A DNA stretch of 47,478 nucleotides from Sorangium cellulosum. GTDB taxonomy: Bacteria > Myxococcota_A > Polyangia > Polyangiales > Polyangiaceae. The stretch lies in the NCBI GenBank assembly GCA_020720045.1, contig DYPH01000014.1:1-47478 (forward strand). The letters are read 5' to 3'. Position 1 is the stretch's first letter, and each line of letters begins with the position of its first letter. Positions 9,262-17,654 of the stretch are shown here, one piece after another. The position numbers and the translations under genes were made by a program. The notes below the pieces were generated by a model. That model was not told where the DNA came from and searched no databases. It worked only from the letters and a program-made list of their open reading frames with translations.

Positions 9262-10550
9262 AGGTGGTCAAGCAATTCGTAAGCCTTGCAGCGCTCGTCG
9301 CGTCGATTTCCGGACTCAGCTGTACCTCGTCAAATGGTTCGTCGACGGCAGATGCAGGCGTTCGGAGCGACGCGACCCCGGAGGTCCCCGCGTGCCTCGT
9401 CGATCCTCCGAGCTACACGCCGACCGCACCTTCTGCGCCGCTCGCGGTGACGCCGAAGGTGCTCTGGACGAAGCCGCTGGGGTTCAAGGCGTCGCCGAAG
9501 ACTCCACTATTTGTCACGGCGGACGGCATCGTCGTCGCTTCCGGCGACGGTGTACGGATTTACGACCGAGAGGGGAACGTCAAGCGCTCCTTCTTCTTCC
9601 GCGGGATCGGAGGTTCCAATCGCATCCCGATGGTGGTCGGTCCCGACGATCGCATCTACGTCGGTTCGGACACGCTTCATCGCATTGATCCTGACGGGAC
9701 CGACACGCAATACCGGCTCTCTCTCGGGACGAACATCGTGCGGGGCGGGGAGAGCAAGGCGTGGGTTTCCCAACTCGCGCTCGGCCCGAATGGTGTGCTC
9801 CACGTCCTCGGGAGCGATGGGGCCCTGCACGGTTTTGACCACGACGGTCGCGAAATCTACACACAACAAATCGCGACGGGCGACCTTGTGTATCAGCCGA
9901 GGATGGCAGGGATGGGGGCGACGATCCTCATTTCAGAGACGCTCTTCGATGCCAGAGATGGCAGAAGGCTCGGCCGCTCGCACATCAACGGGGACCGGTG
10001 GGCAATCCAGTTGGGAGCTAACGGCCAGCGGCTGTTGGCAAACACGATGACGCCGACTTTGGAATTCGCCGTCGTAGACGCCTGCGGAAAAACGCTTCGA
10101 GCATTTCCTCGATTTACAGAAACTGCGGTTCCTGTACTCAGTGCTCTTGGAGCATGTTCGATTTGGATGGAGAGCCTCAGCCCAAACAACCGCCTGTTAA
10201 TTCGGACGGATAGCCTTGGGCGAGAAGTAAAGCGCCTTTTCCCCTATTTCGGTCTGCCGAATGTGCTTGGCGCAGACGGTACGCTGTATGCGGTCGGGAA
10301 GCCCGCTGGCGAAAGCCTCCTGGTTGCGCTTTCCGAAGACTTCGAAGAAAAGTGGCGCCTCCCGCTGCCCAGCGGACCGCCGTACTCAAGCTCGGGTCTT
10401 GGGAATGACGGTGTTCTTTACCTCGCCGACGACATCGGCGACACGCTTACCGCCGTTCAGACGGGAAGCCCTGGGCTTGCCAGCGTGCCGAATCCGTTTT
10501 CCCCGCTTGGTTTCCTTGAAAGCCCCACGAACTGGGTCGGCGACAAGTAA
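9258..10550 (+). CDS. beta-propeller lipoprotein (PQQ/NHL-like repeats)
   Basis: Encodes 430 residues. The ATG at 9258 overlaps the upstream TGA (ATGA) and begins a signal peptide ending in the lipobox GLSC. Repeated blocks such as FVTADGIVVASGDGVRIYD, VGPDDRIYVGSD, LGPNGVLHVLGSDG and LGADGTLYAVG have the spacing of PQQ-like or NHL beta-propeller blades, with about six to seven blades over residues 70-420. These propellers usually act as binding scaffolds rather than enzymes. Coupling to the metalloprotease suggests a partner or substrate-presenting role on the cell surface, which is inference. A hairpin terminator follows the stop. Confidence 0.78.
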   Translation: MKVVKQFVSLAALVASISGLSCTSSNGSSTADAGVRSDATPEVPACLVDPPSYTPTAPSAPLAVTPKVLWTKPLGFKASPKTPLFVTADGIVVASGDGVRIYDREGNVKRSFFFRGIGGSNRIPMVVGPDDRIYVGSDTLHRIDPDGTDTQYRLSLGTNIVRGGESKAWVSQLALGPNGVLHVLGSDGALHGFDHDGREIYTQQIATGDLVYQPRMAGMGATILISETLFDARDGRRLGRSHINGDRWAIQLGANGQRLLANTMTPTLEFAVVDACGKTLRAFPRFTETAVPVLSALGACSIWMESLSPNNRLLIRTDSLGREVKRLFPYFGLPNVLGADGTLYAVGKPAGESLLVALSEDFEEKWRLPLPSGPPYSSSGLGNDGVLYLADDIGDTLTAVQTGSPGLASVPNPFSPLGFLESPTNWVGDK

Positions 10551-10576
10551 CCCGTCCGCTCCTCTCGACGATCAAG

Positions 10577-10616
10577 CCCCCGCGTGCCTCCCGGTACGTG
10601 GGGGTTCTCGTTTTTC
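10577..10616 (+). terminator. intrinsic terminator of the metalloprotease operon
   Basis: A 12-bp stem (CCCCCGCGTGCC with GGTACGTGGGGG, two G-T wobbles) with a 4-base loop is followed by TTCTCGTTTTT. It lies 26 bases after the stop of the propeller lipoprotein gene. Confidence 0.75.
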
Positions 10617-10691
10617 AACGACCTCCACAAAAACACCTCGCCCGGTCGAATCCCCTTGAACGAAACTTCGACCTTTGGTGTCGTTTTGCGC

Positions 10692-11492
10692 ATGGCAACC
10701 AAGAAGAAAGCTGCAAACGTTCCCGCGGAAAGTGCTCGTCTTGAGGCGCTTCGACCGGCGCTGGATGCGATGCCGGCCGACGCACTAAAGTCGCCCCTCG
10801 GACCGTTGATGACGATGGTCGTTGGGGCGCTCTCGCTCCTGGAACATGCGCGCGTTCCGACCCGCTTTACGCTGTTGAGTAAGCTGCATCCGGACGTGTT
10901 TGATCCGAACACGCTTCCGCGCCTCGAAGCGACCGCCGCGTTGTTGAGCGAGCTGGCGGTTGCCGCCGAACAGGAGGCGGCCCAGGCGATTTCCGCGAAA
11001 GTAAATGCGGCGACCATCGAAAAAGCGTCGCTCATCAAAGGGCGCCTCCAGCGGGTGCTCGAGTACCAACTGACCGACGAAGTGTCGGTGCGTGAGCTCG
11101 ATGGAATTCGCCCGGGGACGAGCTACAAAGACCTCGCGACCGACCTGGTTCGGCTCGCGGTGCTCGCCGAGAACCACCCGGCGGAAATCGCCGGGGACCG
11201 TCACTTCGTCGCGACCGATCCGGCCGACGCCCGGACCTTTGCGGACGCGATCTTGGCCGACCTTGGGACCTCGCTCGCCGGCCTCGAGACGGAGAGCGAT
11301 GACACGCGCGCCCGCGTGGTGACGTTGCTCATCAATGACTACGCGGAGGTGCTTGCCGCGTTGAATTTCGTCGGTCGCCACGAGCTTCAGGCCGAGAAGG
11401 AGAAGCGGAAGCCGCTGCGCGCCGTCGTCCAGCCGAAGCGGGGCAAGGCCCCCACACCGACCGACCCGAGCACCCCGACCGACCCGACCTGA
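10692..11492 (+). CDS. hypothetical cytosolic helical protein
   Basis: Encodes 266 residues with no signal peptide. The start at 10692 gives MATKKKAANVP, a Lys-rich beginning; the long upstream extension would read through the preceding terminator and is not credible. Most of the protein is predicted helical, with conserved-looking blocks ALRPALDAMPADALKSP and RPGTSYKDLATDLVRLAVL. The last 20 residues are a Pro/Thr/Asp repeat (TPTDPSTPTDPT). I do not recognise the family. The second 42-bp array starts only a few bases after its stop codon. Confidence 0.7.
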   Translation: MATKKKAANVPAESARLEALRPALDAMPADALKSPLGPLMTMVVGALSLLEHARVPTRFTLLSKLHPDVFDPNTLPRLEATAALLSELAVAAEQEAAQAISAKVNAATIEKASLIKGRLQRVLEYQLTDEVSVRELDGIRPGTSYKDLATDLVRLAVLAENHPAEIAGDRHFVATDPADARTFADAILADLGTSLAGLETESDDTRARVVTLLINDYAEVLAALNFVGRHELQAEKEKRKPLRAVVQPKRGKAPTPTDPSTPTDPT

Positions 11493-11499
11493 GTTGCGC

Positions 11500-11820
11500 C
11501 ACGAGCGATCGATCGCTCGAAACTGGCCGCCAACAGGTGTTTTGAAGCGATCGATCGCTCGAAAGAGGCCGGTAACAGGCGTTTGGGGGCGATCAATCGC
11601 TCGGGAGTGCCTGTGAAGCGGCGTCTCGGGGCGATCGATCGCTCGAAAGAGGCTGCGAACAGCCGTTTGGGAGCAATCGATCGCTCGAAAGTGGCTGCCA
11701 ACAGGTGTTTCGGAGCGATCGATCGCTCGGAAGTGGCCGCCAACAGGTGTTTCGGAGCGATCGATCGCTTGGAAGTGGCTGCGAACAGCCGTTCGGGAGC
11801 AATCGATCGCTCAAACGCCC
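11500..11820. repeat. 42-bp tandem palindromic repeat array B (8 units)
   Basis: Eight units at an exact 42-bp period have core starts at 11505, 11547, 11589, 11631, 11673, 11715, 11757 and 11799. Most cores are the perfect palindrome GCGATCGATCGC; single changes (GATCAATC, GCAATC) occur in three. The orientation matches array A. The 120 bases from the array to the next gene hold nothing I recognise except the ribosome site AGGAG before 11942. Confidence 0.94.
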
Positions 11821-11941
11821 CGGGCAGACCACCGCCGCCGCGACAAACGTGACCTTCGCGGCGATCCAGGCGATTCTGATCGATGCCCGTTCGTGGCGCG
11901 CAGGTCGCGCGTCGGTCCGGGGTTGCCCTTAGGAGTCCTCG

Positions 11942-13306
11942 ATGTCGCTTCTCCGCTCCCGTTCGCTCGCTTCTGTCGCGTTCCTCGCCGCTGCGCTGGT
12001 TCCTTCGCTCGCTTCCGCGCAAATCTTTAAAGAGACTTGGGAAAACGGAGGCGCCCGGTGGACGAATAACCCGCCTCTCGTCAGCGACGCTTCGGCCACC
12101 AAGACCTTCCAGCGGGAGACGGTCAACGCCGGTGGCGGTCGCGTCGCCACCGTGCAGCCGATCGCCGTCCAGCCGAGCACCAAATACTGCCTCGCCTCCT
12201 GGATCCGCGGCACCGCGAACGCAGGGACGAGCCCCTTCATCGGCATCCAGACGAACGCCGGCGAGCATTGGCTCCTCGGCGGTACCGTCTTCACCGATGG
12301 TTACGGCGGTCAGGTGACGCCGGTCGTCTCCGATGGCGCGTGGCACTGGTATGCCCGCGAATTTACGACGACCGCCGGCGAGACGAGCCTCCAGATCAAG
12401 GACGAAAAGTACCAAGGCTCCGCCGCCGCCACCGCCGACTTCGACGACATCGAACTCTACCTCGGCGCCTGCCCGGCCGGGCCGCGCAACGTGCCCGGAG
12501 AAAACACCTTCTGCGCCGGCACGAAGCCGCTCGTCGACCTCGCCGCCAACGCCTGCCTCGGCTGCGCCGGTGACAACGGCCAGGCAGGCCAGGCAGGCAC
12601 CTGCGCCGCAGCGACCCCCTTCTGCGCCGCCGACGGGAGCTGCGGGAAGTGCGCCGCCGACGCCGACTGTGCCGGCCACGCGACCGGGAAGTTCTGCAGC
12701 GTCGCCTCCGGCGCCTGCTCGAACTACTGCGAGAAAGACGCCCAGTGCGGCGCCGGAACCTACTGCGATCTCAGCGGCGTCGCTGGTGGCGCCTGCCTGC
12801 CCCAGGCGGCGAACGGCGCCCCGATCCCGGGGAACGTCTGCACGCCGGCCGCGGCGACGAGCGGATGCCTCTCGGGCGTCTGCGACCTCGCCTCGAAGAC
12901 CTGCGGCTCGAAGGCGGGCGGCCCCTGCACGACCGACGCCCAGTGCTCGGAAGGTGTCTGCGACGCCGCGACGAAGGTCTGCAAGCTCCCCGTCGTCGAT
13001 GCCGGGGTGCCCGACGCCGGCAACGATGCGGGTTCCGTCGACGCGGGGCCCGTCGACAGCGGCGTGAAGGACGCCTCCACCGACGCCACCGCGGCCACCG
13101 ACGCTGGAAAAGACAGCGGTTCCTCCACGGACGCCGGCAATACCGACGCGGGCGCAACCGCCGACGCCGGCTCACCGACCGACGGGGATGACGCCGGGGG
13201 AGGCTGCTCCTGCGACGCCGCTTCCGCGGGCGGGACCGGCGGCACGGGGCTTCTCGTCGCCCTCACCGCGATGATCGGCGCCCGCCTCCGCCGCAAGCGC
13301 GCCTGA
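11942..13306 (+). CDS. surface protein with Cys-rich repeats and MYXO-CTERM tail
   Basis: Encodes 454 residues. The signal peptide ends at LASAQ, and AGGAG lies about 7 bases before the ATG. Residues 25-178 form a beta-sandwich carbohydrate-binding-like domain (FKETWENGGARW, ASWIRGTANAG, FDDIELYLG). Residues 180-345 hold cysteine-rich repeats of the type C-x2-D-x-C...C-x2-G-x-C seen in many myxobacterial surface proteins. A long Asp/Ala/Gly linker (residues 350-420) follows. The tail GGCSCDAASAGG, a hydrophobic helix and RLRRKRA match the MYXO-CTERM sorting signal, which is processed and anchored at the cell surface by a dedicated rhombosortase-like system. The role may be adhesion or glycan binding. 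Confidence 0.82.
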   Translation: MSLLRSRSLASVAFLAAALVPSLASAQIFKETWENGGARWTNNPPLVSDASATKTFQRETVNAGGGRVATVQPIAVQPSTKYCLASWIRGTANAGTSPFIGIQTNAGEHWLLGGTVFTDGYGGQVTPVVSDGAWHWYAREFTTTAGETSLQIKDEKYQGSAAATADFDDIELYLGACPAGPRNVPGENTFCAGTKPLVDLAANACLGCAGDNGQAGQAGTCAAATPFCAADGSCGKCAADADCAGHATGKFCSVASGACSNYCEKDAQCGAGTYCDLSGVAGGACLPQAANGAPIPGNVCTPAAATSGCLSGVCDLASKTCGSKAGGPCTTDAQCSEGVCDAATKVCKLPVVDAGVPDAGNDAGSVDAGPVDSGVKDASTDATAATDAGKDSGSSTDAGNTDAGATADAGSPTDGDDAGGGCSCDAASAGGTGGTGLLVALTAMIGARLRRKRA

Positions 13307-13331
13307 GGTGGATGGTACCTGCGCGTACCTG

Positions 13332-13380
13332 CCCAAAAGGAAAGGCGCCCCGCAAAGGGCGCCTTTTTCTTTGGGGTTCT
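13332..13380. terminator. bidirectional palindromic terminator, copy 1
   Basis: A long near-perfect hairpin has inner arms GGCGCCC and GGGCGCC around CGCAAA, extended outward by A-rich and T-rich flanks, so both strands have a T run after the stem. It sits 25 bases after the MYXO-CTERM gene. A nearly identical copy lies at 15350-15400, on the other side of the ATPase/HNH cassette. Confidence 0.8.
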
Positions 13381-13456
13381 TGGCTTGGGTGCCCAAGACT
13401 CGCACACCTCAGGAAGTGGCGTTCACGTCGGTGGTGAAGTGTGAAATAGGTTCCCG

Positions 13457-14761
13457 ATGCTTCGGAGTATGGAATTGGGCGGCATCGGCCCCGCGATGCG
13501 ACTCGGCCCCGTCGAATTTGCGGAACGGCTCAACCTGGTCACCGGCGACAATGGGCTTGGGAAGACGTTTTTGCTCGACATCGGTTGGTGGGCACTGACC
13601 GGCACGTGGGTGGCGCGCGAGCCGTGGCCGCGGAACGAGACGACCCGCGAGGAGCCCCCGTACATTTCTTCAACCGTCGCAGGGAAAACGACCGACGCTC
13701 CCGTCCATAGCGCCTACGACTTTGACGCGCGAAAGTGGTCGTACCCGGCCGGGCGGCCGCCGATGCCGGGCCTCGTTCTCTACTTTCGCGGCGACGGATG
13801 TTTTTCCCTCTGGGACCCGGCGCAGCATTACTGGACGAAATCGGCAGCGGACGAGCGGGTGGACGATGCCTTTCACTTCACCCTCGACTCCGTGTGGGAT
13901 GGAATTATGGGGGTGGGTGGGCAGAGAATCTGTCGTGGCTTGATTGAAGACTGGGTGACCTGGCAGCAGACCGGCGGGCTTGAGTTTCAGCGCTTTCAAA
14001 AGGTGCTTGCGAAGCTCTCGCCGAGCCCGAAGGAACTACTGACGTCGGGAACGCCGCTTGCCGCGCTTGCCCTTGACGCTACCGATCGTCGGCAACACCC
14101 AACGCTTCAGTTCGGTCATGGCACCGTGCCTGCCGTACTCGCGTCGGCCGGCATGAAGCGAATCCTCAGTCTCGCCTACCTCGTTGTATGGGCTTGGCAG
14201 GGGCATGAACTCGCCTCGGCAGCACGAAAGCAAGACCCCGAACAGCGGATGGTGATCCTGTTCGACGAACCGGAGACGCACCTTCATCCCCAGTGGCAAC
14301 GCCGAATTCTGCCGGCGCTATTTGCCGCCCTCGCGGAACTTCGGAATGACTTGCGCGCACAGATCCTCGTAGCGACCCATTCGCCGCTTATTCTTGCGTC
14401 GGTGGAATCGCTGTTTGATGCGGAAAAGGATCGTCTCTTTCATCTCGAAATTTGCAGCGACGAGCCGCCGACCAACGAAATGGAGGAGTTTCTCTTCGAG
14501 GAGCCGCGGGTAGAAATGAGAGAGGTGCCGTTCGCGAAGGAGGGGGACGCCTCCGCATGGCTCTCGTCGGACGTCTTCGGACTTACCCAGGCGCGGTCTC
14601 TCGAAGCCGAACGCGCGATCACCGCCGCCCAGCAATTTCAGCTTGGCAGCGCGGATGGGAACCCGGAAGGGTTGCGGACACGAGGCCAGATCGACGACGA
14701 ACTCAAGAAGGTCCTTGCGGCCGAAGATCCCTTCTGGCCGCGCTGGGTGATCCTCCCGTGA
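13457..14761 (+). CDS. AAA/ABC-type ATPase of a putative two-gene defence cassette
   Basis: Encodes 434 residues. It has the layout of the SMC/RecF-like AAA_21-type ATPases found in defence systems. Walker A is GDNGLGKT (residues 30-37, Lys36), followed by a central insert; a signature-like LASAGMKRILSLAY comes at about 228-241, Walker B is MVILFDEPETHLHP (Asp270, Glu271), and the switch is VATHSP (His308). The C-terminal 110 residues are acidic and may contact the partner. No transmembrane segment is seen. The last bases (GTGA) overlap the start of the HNH-like gene, so the two are coupled as in Septu (PtuA/PtuB). It may sense phage and control the nuclease; that function is inferred from the architecture. 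GC at third codon positions looks lower than in the neighbours. Confidence 0.85.
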   Translation: MLRSMELGGIGPAMRLGPVEFAERLNLVTGDNGLGKTFLLDIGWWALTGTWVAREPWPRNETTREEPPYISSTVAGKTTDAPVHSAYDFDARKWSYPAGRPPMPGLVLYFRGDGCFSLWDPAQHYWTKSAADERVDDAFHFTLDSVWDGIMGVGGQRICRGLIEDWVTWQQTGGLEFQRFQKVLAKLSPSPKELLTSGTPLAALALDATDRRQHPTLQFGHGTVPAVLASAGMKRILSLAYLVVWAWQGHELASAARKQDPEQRMVILFDEPETHLHPQWQRRILPALFAALAELRNDLRAQILVATHSPLILASVESLFDAEKDRLFHLEICSDEPPTNEMEEFLFEEPRVEMREVPFAKEGDASAWLSSDVFGLTQARSLEAERAITAAQQFQLGSADGNPEGLRTRGQIDDELKKVLAAEDPFWPRWVILP

Positions 14762-15330
14762 TCCCCGTTGCACCGGCCCCCGAACCGAAAGACTTCGACG
14801 CCAAGTGTCGGATCCCGGGCAACGCCTGGCTCCAAAGCAACCCGGGCACCGACCCGCATAGGAACGCGCTCTGGACCGCTTTCTCCAAAGAGCTTCGCAA
14901 AGCCTTCAACGACCGCTGCGGGATCCTTGGCATCTACATTCACGAAGGTCACGTCGATCACTGGGTCAGCCTAAGGACCGATCGTACACGCGCCTTTGAA
15001 TGGACGAACTACCGCTATCTCGCCGGCTCGGTGAACACCGCCAAGAAGCCGGCGTGGGACGGGAAACTCCTCGACCCCTTCGACGTCGGCGAGGGCTGGT
15101 TTGAGGTCGATCTTCCGAGCTGTCTGATCCGCTTGACGGACAAAATTCCCACGGAATTTCGGGCTAGGGCCCAATTCACGGCCGACAACATTTTGAATCG
15201 CCCGAAGCCCATCGCGTATCGCGCCGAGTGTCTCACACGTTGGAAGGAGAGGAAGGAAATCGCGGTCGCCGAGCTGCTCGCGCCGCTCGTGGCTGAAGCG
15301 ATTCGGCGGGACCCGAAGTACGGCGCGTGA
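14758..15330 (+). CDS. HNH-like nuclease partner of the ATPase
   Basis: Encodes 190 residues, starting with GTG at 14758 that overlaps the upstream TGA by 4 bases (GTGA). A longer upstream reading of this frame lies inside the ATPase gene and is not credible. The centre has an HNH/His-Me-finger pattern: GHVDHW (Asp67, His68), then EWTNYRYLAGSVNTAKK (Asn84, Asn93, Lys96) and LLDPFD. This is the same order as in PtuB and retron-associated HNH proteins, where V-D/E-H, W-x-N, N-x2-K and D-P-F recur. The usual zinc CxxC before the DH is absent (only Cys54 is present), so it is a metal-finger-less variant. DNA cleavage is likely but unproven. Confidence 0.75.
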   Translation: MIPVAPAPEPKDFDAKCRIPGNAWLQSNPGTDPHRNALWTAFSKELRKAFNDRCGILGIYIHEGHVDHWVSLRTDRTRAFEWTNYRYLAGSVNTAKKPAWDGKLLDPFDVGEGWFEVDLPSCLIRLTDKIPTEFRARAQFTADNILNRPKPIAYRAECLTRWKERKEIAVAELLAPLVAEAIRRDPKYGA

Positions 15331-15349
15331 GCGGGAAGCGTTTGCTCAC

Positions 15350-15400
15350 GGCCCCAAAGGAAAGGCGCCCCGCAAAGGGCGCCTTTTCTTTGGGTTCCTA
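15350..15400. terminator. bidirectional palindromic terminator, copy 2
   Basis: This has the same sequence as the hairpin at 13332-13380 with a few changes: inner arms GGCGCCC/GGGCGCC around CGCAAA, flanked by AAAGG and CCTTTTCTTTGG. It sits 20 bases after the HNH-like gene and would also serve argG-side transcription. Confidence 0.8.
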
Positions 15401-15402
15401 AC

Positions 15403-15573
15403 CTGCGCGTCCGCCCGGAACCGCCGGAGGCGGTGAGGAAACGGCGCGCAGGACTGTAGCTGCGCGTCCGCCCGGAACCGCCGGAGGCGGTGAGGAAACG
15501 GCGCGCAGGACTGTAGCTGCGCGTCCGCCCGGAACCGCCGGAGGCGGTGAGGAAACGGCGCGCAGGATTGGAG
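15403..15573. repeat. three tandem 57-bp repeats
   Basis: Units start at 15403, 15460 and 15517 and are nearly identical; the third diverges after CGCAGGA. Each has inverted ends CTGCGCG and CGCGCAG and an inner hairpin CCGCC-GGA-GGCGG. They fill the gap between the terminator and the argG stop codon. Conserved ends (CGCGTCCG... and ...ACGGCGCG) resemble those of the 45-bp element found at 22.1 kb and 47.4 kb. Confidence 0.9.
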
Positions 15574-15580
15574 AACCAGC

Positions 15581-17614
<2,034 letters not shown>

Positions 17615-17654
17615 TCTTCCTCTTTTTTCGCCCCCGCCAGGAGCCTCGACGCCG

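Noticed and set aside
11387-12679. A long minus-strand frame over array B
   Set aside because: It is antisense to the MYXO-CTERM gene and its repeats only reflect the array. No signal, domain or ribosome site supports it.
13457-14761. DNA repair RecF or a plain ABC transporter ATPase
   Set aside because: RecF's sequence blocks are absent, no permease neighbours are present, and the protein is coupled to an HNH-like protein.
15403-15573. CRISPR or integron att site array
   Set aside because: Units are nearly identical over the full 57 bp, leaving no variable spacers, and no integrase or recombinase gene is in the window.
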